Source: VBWE01 sp943372645
Lineage (GTDB): Bacteria; Bacteroidota; Bacteroidia; Palsa-965
Assembly (NCBI GenBank): GCA_943372645.1
Contig: CALRZN010000002.1
Location: 186,001-250,000, forward strand
Length of the DNA stretch: 64,000 bases
Direction of reading: 5' to 3'
Position numbers and translations under genes: made by a program. Position 1 is the first letter of the stretch. Each line of letters begins with the position of its first letter. Under the pieces are notes generated by a model. It did not search any database, was not told the DNA's origin, and worked only from the letters and a program-made list of their open reading frames with translations. Below, in pieces: positions 8,391 to 16,541 of this stretch.

Positions 8391-9230
8391 TTAATAAAGT
8401 ACTTCCACAAGGAGTAACGCTGTTCCGGCCAGGCTGCAAATCCAGCCGATGGTCCAGGCAACCGGAAAGTCATTGTTTTTCATCCTGCGGAAATGCTGCC
8501 AGGTCATTAATGCCGCGCTTACAGCCACCGCAATAATGGCCAGCATGGTAAGACTACCGGCCGATGAACCGAAAAGAATAAGCAGCAGCGGAAACACACC
8601 GATGATTTGCAGTACCGCCAGGTGGCCGAGGTATTCGAGGCGGCGTTCGCCACGCAAAAGCAGCATTGCAATTGCAGCCTGCAGCACCCAGCCAGCCCCA
8701 CACACCAGCAACGCATTGCGCACCGATACCGCGGCGGGAATGGCCAGCGCTTCTGCCAGCGCATTACCGGCCAACGCGGTTATGCCGATGGCAACGAGCG
8801 CCGCAAAAAGAAGAAACAGGATACGGTATTTTACGTTGTATGCCGGTGCGCAGTCCACCTGTGTTGCGGCAAAACGGCTGCCCACAATTACGCGCCGGTT
8901 AAATGAAACGAGGCGGTAGATGCGGTTCACAAACCAATAGACCGGTTTCCATTCGCCCACGGTTTTAATGAGCGGGATGCGTTGCGAAAGCAGGTAAAGC
9001 AATGCGTCAACGCCGTAAAGTGTTTTTCCGCCGTTCAGGTCCACCAGCGGAATTTCGCGGCGCGAGCGGTCGGGGTCAATCTGCGCGGTGTAACCGGTTG
9101 CGTGCAGGGTTGAAAACGCAACCCGGTTCTCTTTTTTAAGTACGCCCCATTTCACAAAGCCGGATGTATATGCCACACACATCGGGCACTGGTCGTCGTA
9201 AATGATGGCTTTGGTGGCTGCGGTTTTCAT
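8391..9230 (-). CDS. DCC-family thiol-disulfide oxidoreductase (DUF393) with membrane tail
   Basis: 279 residues. The N-terminus carries the DxxCxxC signature (YDDQCPMC, Cys15 and Cys18) of DUF393, a thioredoxin-like family. The domain runs to about residue 125 (GVDALLYLLSQRIPLIKTVG). The rest (about 140-279) holds four or five hydrophobic segments, for example LFAALVAIGITALAGNALAE, so the redox domain is probably anchored in the inner membrane. Partner and redox substrate are unknown. It is second in the operon, 4 nt after the 4TM protein gene. Confidence 0.85.
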   Translation of the reverse strand: MKTAATKAIIYDDQCPMCVAYTSGFVKWGVLKKENRVAFSTLHATGYTAQIDPDRSRREIPLVDLNGGKTLYGVDALLYLLSQRIPLIKTVGEWKPVYWFVNRIYRLVSFNRRVIVGSRFAATQVDCAPAYNVKYRILFLLFAALVAIGITALAGNALAEALAIPAAVSVRNALLVCGAGWVLQAAIAMLLLRGERRLEYLGHLAVLQIIGVFPLLLILFGSSAGSLTMLAIIAVAVSAALMTWQHFRRMKNNDFPVAWTIGWICSLAGTALLLVEVLY

Positions 9231-9234
9231 GGCG

Positions 9235-9615
9235 TTAAGCGTTTGCGGTTTGTTTCACATATTTGCGGGTGATGAGGAAATAATACACCGCAAGTCCCCA
9301 GCTTACGAGTAACCAGCCGAACCCAATTGATCCCATCGCGTCATTCCCTCCTTTTTCCAACACAAACACCAGGGCCATTATCACCATCCACACCGCCACG
9401 CCCATCCAGTAATAACGGATGTTGAACCGCCCGGTGTCGCTTTTCCAATGTGTTGTTCCTGATAATATGGCGCTGAGCAGCTGCCAGCATCCAACAAAAA
9501 ACTGGAGGAAGAGCAGGTAAATAAGTCCGCCGAAAGGAATTGTTATAATGCAGACCCCGGCAAGAACAAACATGACCACCTGCAGGTAAAAATCAATTTT
9601 GTGGAACGTTTTCAT
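9235..9615 (-). CDS. Four-helix membrane protein, unknown function
   Basis: 126 residues with four hydrophobic segments (about 10-30, 33-50, 68-86, 95-112), ending in a basic RKYVKQT tail. I do not recognise a family. It is the first gene of the operon 9615-5645. A 20-bp palindrome at 9643-9662 lies 27 nt before its start, which ties its expression to the regulator gene upstream. Confidence 0.75.
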   Translation of the reverse strand: MKTFHKIDFYLQVVMFVLAGVCIITIPFGGLIYLLFLQFFVGCWQLLSAILSGTTHWKSDTGRFNIRYYWMGVAVWMVIMALVFVLEKGGNDAMGSIGFGWLLVSWGLAVYYFLITRKYVKQTANA

Positions 9616-9642
9616 GGCTTTTATTTTTTTGTTGTTTCGATA

Positions 9643-9662
9643 GTTTCAATAAATATTGAAAC
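9643..9662. promoter_or_regulatory. Putative operator of the DUF2071/DCC operon
   Basis: GTTTCAATA-AA-TATTGAAAC is a perfect 9+9 bp inverted repeat around 2 bp. It shares TTTCAA-n6-TTGAAA with the larger palindrome in front of the GbsR-like gene. It sits between the regulator's stop and the first operon gene, where a repressor of the operon would bind. Confidence 0.65.
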
Positions 9663-9680
9663 ATTTCTTTAAAATTTTTT

Positions 9681-10187
9681 TTATTTCAGCAGTTTGATTA
9701 CCGATCCGAGGAACCAGTTTTCATCAGCACGTATCAGTTTTTCGAGTGTTTTGTCGGCTTTGCCTGCAAACTTGTAAATGCCATCCACGCTGTCGGTAAA
9801 CGCTTTCACCTCGCGGTCGCGGCGGTCGCCCTCCACTTTGCTCAGCGTCTGCAGCACTTCCAGCATGGGTTCCAGTTCGCGTTTACGGCGTTCTTTTACT
9901 ACCTGGCGGAAAACCTTCCAGATGTCTTTTTCGGCCGCAAAAAACTCTTTGCGTTCTCCGGGACGAAGTTCTTTCTGCACCAGGCCCCAGTCAATCAGCG
10001 CCCGTAAATTCAGGTTTGCATTACCACGCGATATCTGCAGCTGTTCCATTACATCTTCAGCACTCAGGGGTTCGGGCGACACCAGCAGCAGGGCGTGAAC
10101 CTGTGCCATGGTGCGGCTTATGCCCCAGTTGGAACCGAGCGTTCCCCAGGCCTGGATGAATTTTTCTTTTGCTTCGTCGAGTTTCAT
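9681..10187 (-). CDS. GbsR/MarR-family transcriptional regulator
   Basis: 168 residues. The N-terminal GISRTMAQVHALLLVSPEPL followed by the winged helix-turn-helix LSAEDVMEQLQISRGNANLN and LRALIDWGLVQKELRPGERK match the GbsR branch of MarR-like regulators. The C-terminal part is a basic helical dimerisation region. The start codon lies 4 nt after a TATCTTTG -7 box. A 24-bp perfect palindrome (10213-10236) covers the -33 element, so autoregulation is likely. A similar palindrome precedes the operon downstream, so it probably controls that operon too. Effector unknown. Confidence 0.9.
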   Translation of the reverse strand: MKLDEAKEKFIQAWGTLGSNWGISRTMAQVHALLLVSPEPLSAEDVMEQLQISRGNANLNLRALIDWGLVQKELRPGERKEFFAAEKDIWKVFRQVVKERRKRELEPMLEVLQTLSKVEGDRRDREVKAFTDSVDGIYKFAGKADKTLEKLIRADENWFLGSVIKLLK

Positions 10188-10191
10188 GATT

Positions 10192-10221
10192 CAAAGATAT
10201 TTCATGTTTTTGAACTTTCAA
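10192..10221 (-). promoter_or_regulatory. Promoter of the GbsR-like gene (TTG-N19-TATCTTTG)
   Basis: On the minus strand TTG (10221-10219), 19 nt and TATCTTTG (10199-10192) form a good promoter. The -7 box ends 4 nt from the ATG at 10187, so the transcript may have almost no leader. The TTG lies inside the 24-bp palindrome. Confidence 0.7.
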
Positions 10222-10236
10222 AATATTTTGAAAGTT
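10213..10236. promoter_or_regulatory. 24-bp palindromic operator over the -33 element
   Basis: AACTTTCAAAAT followed directly by its exact reverse complement gives a perfect 12+12 bp palindrome. Its position over the -33 TTG of the regulator's own promoter suggests autorepression. Confidence 0.7.
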
Positions 10237-10244
10237 ATTTTCAA

Positions 10245-10281
10245 TAAAAAACCGCCCCGGAACAACCGGGACGGTTTTTTT
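10245..10281. terminator. Rho-independent terminator of the Ig-repeat adhesin gene
   Basis: AACCGcCCCGG, a 5-nt loop and CCGGGaCGGTT form an 11-bp stem with one mismatch. It is flanked by an A run on one side and a T run on the other. It lies after the minus-strand gene ending at 10296 and also insulates the regulator. Confidence 0.8.
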
Positions 10282-10295
10282 AATTTCCCTGTTAA

Positions 10296-13214
10296 TTATT
10301 TCGGTGCGCGGATGAGCTGAACAAAGCCGGCAATCTCTTTGGTTGTGTCGTCGTAGCCGGTTGCAAGAATTACATAGTAATACGTGCCGTCTTCTACATC
10401 GCTGCCATTTTTGTTTTTACCGTCCCAGCCGGTAGTAATTCCTTCCACCTCGCGGATCATGTTGCCCCAACGGTTATAGATCGTGTACTTGATGTCTTTT
10501 ACGCCTTGCAGCTGCGACAGGAACAGGTCGTTCATGCCGTCATTGTTCGGCGTAAACACGTTCGGAGTAACTACAATAATATCCGGGAAGATGTCTATTA
10601 CAATGGTATCGGTGCTTGAACATACCGGGTTGTCGTTGTAACCGATAACAGTAACGGTATACGTTCCGGGCTGGGTGTAGGTGTAAGTCGGGTTCTGTCC
10701 GTTTGCATTCGGTCCGCCATCACCAAAATCCCAGGTGTAATTATTGATACCGCCACTTACCGTGCTGTAAAAATTCACAAACTGCGGAGCAACGCCGATT
10801 GTCGGTGTAGCCGAAGCATTGATACCGAGCTGTGAGGCATCAACCCAGATCAGCGCAGTACCGCTGCCCTGGCAACCTGCTGCATCTGTAATTACAACGG
10901 TATAAGTTCCTGCTCCGTAAACACCGAATGTGTTGTTAACCGGTGTAGATGGAACGCCGTTTACCGTATACGTATATGGTCCGGGGCCACCAACAATTGT
11001 TCCGATGCTTATAGTTCCGGTGGTATCGCCGCAAAGCGTCGGATTACCGTATAAAAGATCTGCATAAGGAAGCGGAACGATGTTAATACGAACTGTATCT
11101 GTATCTGTACAGCCGTTCGCATCTGTTCCGGTTACGGTGTAAATAGTCGTGTTGCCCGGTGTTGCAGAAGGTACTGCCGAAATGGTGCTGCTTAGGCCGG
11201 TTGAAGGCGACCATACATAACCTGCTGCGCCCGAAGCCGAAAGGTTGGCTGAACTGCCGGCGCAAATGGTGTAGTCGTTACTGTTCGCTGTTACTGTCGG
11301 CAGCGGGTTAACGGTTACAGTAATCTGGTCGGTTGAAATACATCCGCCCTGGTTCACCACAACAACGCTGTATGTTGTAGTTGTTGTTGGCGCAACAACT
11401 ACACTGGCCTGGTTCGGGCTTCCGATGATGGTGGAAGTCGGCGACCAGGTGTACTGTACGCCGCCTGTTGCGTTAAGTGTTCCCTGCGCACCAGCACAGA
11501 TCGAAAAATCAGGTCCTGCAAATGCTGCAGGTGGCGGTGTAATGCTTACGGTTACGGTATCGTAATCGAGGCAGCCGCCATTGTTACCAATAACGATATA
11601 CGTTGTGGTGGTAAGCGGCGATGCGGTCGGGTTTGCGATGGTGGTGCTGTTGAGGCCGGTTGCCGGGCTCCAGGTATACGACTGTGCGCCCGATGCCACA
11701 AGCTGTGCAATACCGCCGGCACACATTGCCGTGTCGTTGCTTACTGAAATCGGCGGAGCCGGTGTAATGTTTACAACAATAGTGTCGTTGTCAGCACAGC
11801 CGAACTGGTTTGTAGCAGTAACAACGTACGTTGTTGTTGATACTGGTCCTGCAACCGGATTCGGCACAGTGGCACTTGAAAGACCTGAAGAAGGCGACCA
11901 CGAATAGGATATTGCGCCGTTTGCATTTGCAAGGATGGTAGCCTGGTTGCCCGAACAAAGTGTAATGTCGGAACCGGCATTCGTTGTAATGGTACTTACT
12001 GTTACGGTTACCTGGTCGGTTGCAGTACATCCGTTACCATCTGTTACTGTAACCGTGTATGTTGTTGTAACGGTTGGTGCGGCCAGCGGACTTTGTGCTG
12101 TTGCGCTGTTCAGCGTATTGGATGGCGACCACAGGTAAGTAAGCCCTGTGCTCGTTGTAATGAGTGTATCCTGTGTTCCAAGACAGATCGTAAGGTTAGG
12201 CCCTGCGTTTACCGTGGGTGATGGGGCAACCGTAACAACGGTGATGTTTGAAACCGAAGTGCCGCAGCCGGTACCGGTAACGATAGCCTGGTAATAAAGC
12301 GAAGAGTTAAGCGGACCAACGTTGAGTGTATCGTTTGTGCCACCAACAATGTTAAACCAGTTAATGCCGTCAGGCGATTGCTGCCACTGCAGGTTGCCCT
12401 GCTGGCCGGTTAAAATAACCATTGCTGAACCGCCTGCGCAAATTGCAGAAGGCACGGTTGAAGCCGTTCCCGCAACCGGCGGAGCGCCGATCTGAATTTG
12501 AACGGTATCTGTTACCGGAGAACCAACACAAACGTCGGTAATGGTGCATGTAAATGTCGTAGGGCCGCTGATGGTAGCAACCGGGTTAGCGATGTTCGGA
12601 TTGTTAAGGCCTCCGGATGGTGCCCAGGAGTAAAGATACCCGCCCGAACAGCCGCCGGTTACCGAAGCGTTTAACTGCACCTGTGCACCTACGCAAACGG
12701 TGTACTGGTTGGAGTTGGCTACCTGTGCGGTAAGCTGGGGCGAAAGTCCCGGTGTTGTAAATGATAGTGTTGGTCCCCATGCGGCAGTAGTCCCTGTTGC
12801 AACAAACTCCCGGACACGGTAATAGTAGGTTGTTCCGGGGCAAAGCTGCGAGAACGGAATAACAAGCGGATTATAAAATTCCTGTGCGCAGGCATCATTG
12901 GGAACAGGCGCAATAAGCTGCGACTGAAACCACGGGTAAGATCCCCACGACGGCGAAGTATATACCGGGGGTGCGTTGGTAAAGCTGGAGGAGTTGCATG
13001 CAAGTTCTACCTGCATCATGTAGGGCCCGCAACCACAGGTGGACGCATCAGACTCGCCGGTCAACGTGATGTTTGTCGGGTTTATGGTTGCCAAAAAGTT
13101 TACGATCGGCAGGCCGTGACAGGCTTTCGCTTCGGGGGTAAAACTGAAAAGCAGGCCGGAGAGAAAAACTGCTTTTAATGCTCCGACAATAAAGCGTTTG
13201 TAGCTTTGTTTCAT
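10296..13214 (-). CDS. Large Ig-repeat adhesin with gliding-motility-type (CHU_C) C-terminus
   Basis: 972 residues. In order: signal peptide (FIVGALKAVFLSGLLFSFTP ... AKA); a fibronectin-III-like region to about residue 155; seven Ig-like modules, each with a C-x-G opening and a YxWSPxxGL core (such as SYTWSPATGLNSTTIANPTA); a SprB-like repeat (GPGPYTYTVNGVPSTPVNN); a PKD domain (NNYTWDFGDGG); and a C-terminal CHU_C domain (VTPNVFTPNNDGMNDLFLSQ ... YNRWGNMIREVEG). The last is a T9SS type B sorting domain. Expected location is the cell surface, with a role in adhesion or gliding. Ligand unknown. It is followed by a terminator and divergent from rnr. Confidence 0.9.
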   Translation of the reverse strand: MKQSYKRFIVGALKAVFLSGLLFSFTPEAKACHGLPIVNFLATINPTNITLTGESDASTCGCGPYMMQVELACNSSSFTNAPPVYTSPSWGSYPWFQSQLIAPVPNDACAQEFYNPLVIPFSQLCPGTTYYYRVREFVATGTTAAWGPTLSFTTPGLSPQLTAQVANSNQYTVCVGAQVQLNASVTGGCSGGYLYSWAPSGGLNNPNIANPVATISGPTTFTCTITDVCVGSPVTDTVQIQIGAPPVAGTASTVPSAICAGGSAMVILTGQQGNLQWQQSPDGINWFNIVGGTNDTLNVGPLNSSLYYQAIVTGTGCGTSVSNITVVTVAPSPTVNAGPNLTICLGTQDTLITTSTGLTYLWSPSNTLNSATAQSPLAAPTVTTTYTVTVTDGNGCTATDQVTVTVSTITTNAGSDITLCSGNQATILANANGAISYSWSPSSGLSSATVPNPVAGPVSTTTYVVTATNQFGCADNDTIVVNITPAPPISVSNDTAMCAGGIAQLVASGAQSYTWSPATGLNSTTIANPTASPLTTTTYIVIGNNGGCLDYDTVTVSITPPPAAFAGPDFSICAGAQGTLNATGGVQYTWSPTSTIIGSPNQASVVVAPTTTTTYSVVVVNQGGCISTDQITVTVNPLPTVTANSNDYTICAGSSANLSASGAAGYVWSPSTGLSSTISAVPSATPGNTTIYTVTGTDANGCTDTDTVRINIVPLPYADLLYGNPTLCGDTTGTISIGTIVGGPGPYTYTVNGVPSTPVNNTFGVYGAGTYTVVITDAAGCQGSGTALIWVDASQLGINASATPTIGVAPQFVNFYSTVSGGINNYTWDFGDGGPNANGQNPTYTYTQPGTYTVTVIGYNDNPVCSSTDTIVIDIFPDIIVVTPNVFTPNNDGMNDLFLSQLQGVKDIKYTIYNRWGNMIREVEGITTGWDGKNKNGSDVEDGTYYYVILATGYDDTTKEIAGFVQLIRAPK

Positions 13215-13370
13215 TGCTGTTTGTTTATTTTTTTGTTGTGCTTCTGGTTGCGTGTTTGCCCACGCCTCGTATTCTATAACGCCAAAGTAACAAAAAGTTT
13301 TTCTCTTTTTGCTAACATTTTCTGCTTTTTTCGTGGTACCTGGAGAAAAATGACTACTTTCGTGTTATAT

Positions 13371-13410
13371 AAGGCGGCACCCGGTACTTAACCGGTTTTG
13401 CTGCCTTTTT
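13371..13410 (+). promoter_or_regulatory. Terminator-like hairpin in the rnr leader
   Basis: AAGGCGGC pairs with GCTGCCTT, with an inner CCGGT/ACCGG stem, and TTTTTTATTTT follows directly. The T run ends next to the rnr ATG at 13420. The upstream gene is divergent, so the hairpin lies in the rnr leader rather than after another gene. It could act as an attenuator or mask the start codon. Confidence 0.55.
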
Positions 13411-13419
13411 TATTTTATT

Positions 13420-15711
13420 ATGGCAAAAAAAGAAAAAAGACCCAAAAAATACCTGTTTGAAGAGGTGCTGAACGCACTTCGCAGCAAGCAGGGCAACCCC
13501 CTGAACTACAAACAAATAGCGTCGCTACTCGGGGTTGAAAATGAGATTGACCGGAGCGCCATCCTTGCGATTCTGACCGACCTGGAATCCAAGGGATTGG
13601 CCGAACAACCCGAACGCGGAAAGTATGCGCTCAAATACAGCCAGCAGGTGGTGATCGGAACCATCGATTTTACCCAGTCGGGAGCTGCGTTTTTGATTTC
13701 TGAAGACAAAGAGACCGATATTTTCATCAATCCGCGGAACACCTCCAGTGCGCTGCATGGTGATACCGTGAAGGTAAAAGTGTTTCCGCGCAAACGCAGC
13801 GACGGCAAGGAAGAAGGCGAAGTGATCGAAATTATTACCCGCGGCCGCATGGAATATGTGGGCGTTATTTCGCTGCACGGTAAAAATGCGTTTATCAAAC
13901 CCGATAACCCGCGCCTGCCCGAGTTTTTTATCCCGAAAGACGCCATCGGCACTGCAAAAACCGGCGAAAAAGTGGTTTTCCGTTTGACGGAATGGGACGA
14001 GTTTTCGGAACAGCCCTCGGGCGAAGTGGTTTCAGTGCTCGGGCTGCCCGGTTCGCATACCGCCGAAATGAATGCGATTATGATCGAATACGGCCTTCCG
14101 CCGGTTTTCCCGAAAAATGTGGAGGAAGCCGCTTCGGCCATCAACATTACGATTACGGAACATGAAATCGCTAAACGGCGCGATTTCCGTGACATTACCA
14201 CCTTTACCATTGACCCGGTAGATGCGAAAGATTTTGACGATGCGCTTTCAGTAAACAAACTCGAAAACGGCAACTGGGAAATCGGGGTACACATTGCCGA
14301 CGTTTCACATTATGTATTGCCCGATTCGATCCTGGACAAAGAGGCGCTGAACCGCGCAACTTCGGTTTACCTGGTTGACCGCGTGGTACCGATGCTGCCG
14401 GAAGTACTTTCGAATTACGTGTGTTCGCTGCGCCCGAAAGAAGACAAACTGTGTTTCTCGGCCGTTTTCGAACTGAACGACCGTGCCGAAATTATCCGCG
14501 AATGGTTTGGCCGCACCATCATTCATTCCGACCGGCGATTTACCTACGAGCAGGTACAGGAAATACTGGAAGGCGCCGAAGGCGATTTTTCGGAAGAACT
14601 GCACCTGCTGAATAAACTGGCGAAAAAGCTGCGTGAAAAACGCTTTGCCAACGGCGCCATTACGTTTGACAAGGAAGAAGTAAAATTCCGCCTCGACGAT
14701 AAGGGCAACCCGGTGGATGTATTTTTCAAAGTGATGAAAGACTCAAACCAGCTGATTGAAGATTTTATGCTGCTGGCCAACCGCCGCGTGGCAGAATATG
14801 TGGCCCTGAGCCGTAAAGCCGGTGAGCCGGTGAAACCGCAGCACCGCGACCTGCGCCGGCCATATGTGTACCGTGTACACAATTCGCCCGATCCTTCGCG
14901 TGTGGAAGAGTTCAGTGCATTTGTAAAAGGATTCGGTTACCGCATGGATGTTGGCAACGACAAAGCCATCGCCGCTTCGCTGAACAAACTGCTGCAGGAT
15001 GTGAAAGGAAAACCCGAAGCGAACCTGATTGAAACGCTGGCCGTGCGCACCATGGCGAAAGCGTATTACACCACAAAAAACATCGGGCACTACGGACTCG
15101 GTTTTGAATATTACACGCATTTTACATCACCGATCCGCCGTTATCCCGATGTGATGGCGCACCGCCTGCTGCAGGTTTATATTGACGCAGATGCAGGAAA
15201 CAAACCCGCAACCGTTCCTTCTGAAACCGCACTCGAATCGCAGTGCAAACACAGCTCGGAACGTGAAAAAACCGCGGCCGAAGCGGAGCGCGCTTCCATC
15301 AAATTCAAACAGGTGCAGTTTCTTGAAAAGCGCGTGGGCGAATTGTTCGAAGGCATTATTTCAGGCGTGGCCGAATACGGTTTCTTCGTGGAACTGATCG
15401 GTAACAAATGCGAAGGCCTGGTACACATGCGCTCGCTGAATGACGATTATTATGTGTTTGAAGACCGGCACCACCGCATCTGCGGACAGCGTACCGGGCG
15501 TATTTTCCAGCTCGGCGACCGCGTTCTCGTCCGCCTGAAAAACGCCGACATCATTAAGAAACAACTTGATTTTGTGGTGGAAGAAATGGTTGAAAAATCG
15601 CCTTCCCGTTTCGACAACAGCAAGGGCGGCGGAAAAAACCGGGGAAGCAAACACAGCGGCAGTATGAAAAAAGAAAAACACAGCTTTAAAAGTAAAAAGC
15701 GCCGCAGGTAA
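13420..15711 (+). CDS. rnr: Ribonuclease R
   Basis: 763 residues, normal for RNase R. N-terminal winged-helix/OB region (YLFEEVLNALRSKQGNPLNY; cold-shock-like IGTIDFTQSGAAFLI). The RNB catalytic domain follows with TIDPVDAKDFDDALS at about 265-280; its Asp residues bind Mg2+. It also has HYGLGFEYYTHFTSPIRRYP near 560. A C-terminal S1 domain (FEGIISGVAEYGFFVELIGN) is followed by a Lys/Arg/Ser-rich tail. The enzyme degrades structured RNA 3' to 5', including rRNA and mRNA fragments. The gene is monocistronic, with a strong terminator at 15727-15767 and the hairpin leader noted separately. Confidence 0.97.
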   Translation: MAKKEKRPKKYLFEEVLNALRSKQGNPLNYKQIASLLGVENEIDRSAILAILTDLESKGLAEQPERGKYALKYSQQVVIGTIDFTQSGAAFLISEDKETDIFINPRNTSSALHGDTVKVKVFPRKRSDGKEEGEVIEIITRGRMEYVGVISLHGKNAFIKPDNPRLPEFFIPKDAIGTAKTGEKVVFRLTEWDEFSEQPSGEVVSVLGLPGSHTAEMNAIMIEYGLPPVFPKNVEEAASAINITITEHEIAKRRDFRDITTFTIDPVDAKDFDDALSVNKLENGNWEIGVHIADVSHYVLPDSILDKEALNRATSVYLVDRVVPMLPEVLSNYVCSLRPKEDKLCFSAVFELNDRAEIIREWFGRTIIHSDRRFTYEQVQEILEGAEGDFSEELHLLNKLAKKLREKRFANGAITFDKEEVKFRLDDKGNPVDVFFKVMKDSNQLIEDFMLLANRRVAEYVALSRKAGEPVKPQHRDLRRPYVYRVHNSPDPSRVEEFSAFVKGFGYRMDVGNDKAIAASLNKLLQDVKGKPEANLIETLAVRTMAKAYYTTKNIGHYGLGFEYYTHFTSPIRRYPDVMAHRLLQVYIDADAGNKPATVPSETALESQCKHSSEREKTAAEAERASIKFKQVQFLEKRVGELFEGIISGVAEYGFFVELIGNKCEGLVHMRSLNDDYYVFEDRHHRICGQRTGRIFQLGDRVLVRLKNADIIKKQLDFVVEEMVEKSPSRFDNSKGGGKNRGSKHSGSMKKEKHSFKSKKRRR

Positions 15712-15726
15712 TTTTGTTATAAACAC

Positions 15727-15767
15727 AAATCCCGTTTCGGCTGAGCCGAAACGGGATTTCTTTTTTT
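15727..15767 (+). terminator. Terminator of rnr
   Basis: AAATCCCGTTTCGGC, loop TGA and its exact reverse complement make a 15-bp stem, followed by a T run. It starts 15 nt after the rnr stop and also separates the convergent response regulator gene. Confidence 0.9.
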
Positions 15768-15783
15768 GTATGAACCGGATAAA

Positions 15784-16536
15784 TTACACCTGGTTTATTT
15801 TTTTCGACAGTTCGTCTTTGTACGATCCGCCGATCGGAATCGGTTTTTTCTCGTCTTCGAGCAGCAGGTTCGGCGGCTCAATGGCAACGATTTTATCAAT
15901 GCGTACGATGAATGAACGGTGTACACGCACAAACTCATTGGGCGACAGTTTGCGCTCAATGTCTTTCATGGTAGAGTGAATGGTGTATCGTGCGTTCGAG
16001 GTGTTGATAACCACGTAATCTTTCAGCGCTTCGATGAAATAGATGTCAGCGGTACGCACTTTTACGAGGCGCGAGTTGGACTTTACAAAAATGATGTCCT
16101 TGCTGTCTTTGTTTTCAACGATGGAATAGAGGAAGTCGCGCTCTTTACGTACATCGGTTTCTTTCTGGTGCTTGTAAAGCGCCATTTCGATGGAGGTACG
16201 CAGGTCAATTTCCTTGAACGGTTTGATGATATATCCGTACGGCTCGGTAATTTTTGCCTTGCTCAGCGTACTTTCATCGGCATAAGCCGTGAGGTAAATA
16301 ATCGGAATATTGTGGCGGGCCCGAACCTGTTCAGCCGTTTCAATACCGCTCATGTTTCCTTTTAACATGATGTCCATGAGAACGAGCTCAGGTGCATGTT
16401 CTTCAACCGCCGTAATGGCGTCTTCCCCGTTGGAGCAAATGGCTACGACATTATACCCGAGCTTTTTAAGGCTCATCTGAATGTCTTTTGCAACAATGCT
16501 TTCGTCCTCAACGATAAGTATGTTTGTTTTGGACAT
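15784..16536 (-). CDS. Response regulator, REC + LytTR DNA-binding domain
   Basis: 250 residues. The receiver domain (NILIVEDESIVAKDIQ; phosphoacceptor Asp55 in LVLMDIML; switch TAYAD; IIKPF) is followed by a LytTR domain (about 150-245: FVKSNSRLVKVRTADIYFIE, EFVRVHRSFIVRIDKI). It starts 5 nt after the stop of the ten-PAS kinase gene, so the pair is transcribed together and most likely forms one two-component system. Targets are unknown; LytTR proteins bind direct repeats upstream of promoters. Confidence 0.94.
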   Translation of the reverse strand: MSKTNILIVEDESIVAKDIQMSLKKLGYNVVAICSNGEDAITAVEEHAPELVLMDIMLKGNMSGIETAEQVRARHNIPIIYLTAYADESTLSKAKITEPYGYIIKPFKEIDLRTSIEMALYKHQKETDVRKERDFLYSIVENKDSKDIIFVKSNSRLVKVRTADIYFIEALKDYVVINTSNARYTIHSTMKDIERKLSPNEFVRVHRSFIVRIDKIVAIEPPNLLLEDEKKPIPIGGSYKDELSKKINQV

Positions 16537-16541
16537 GTTTT

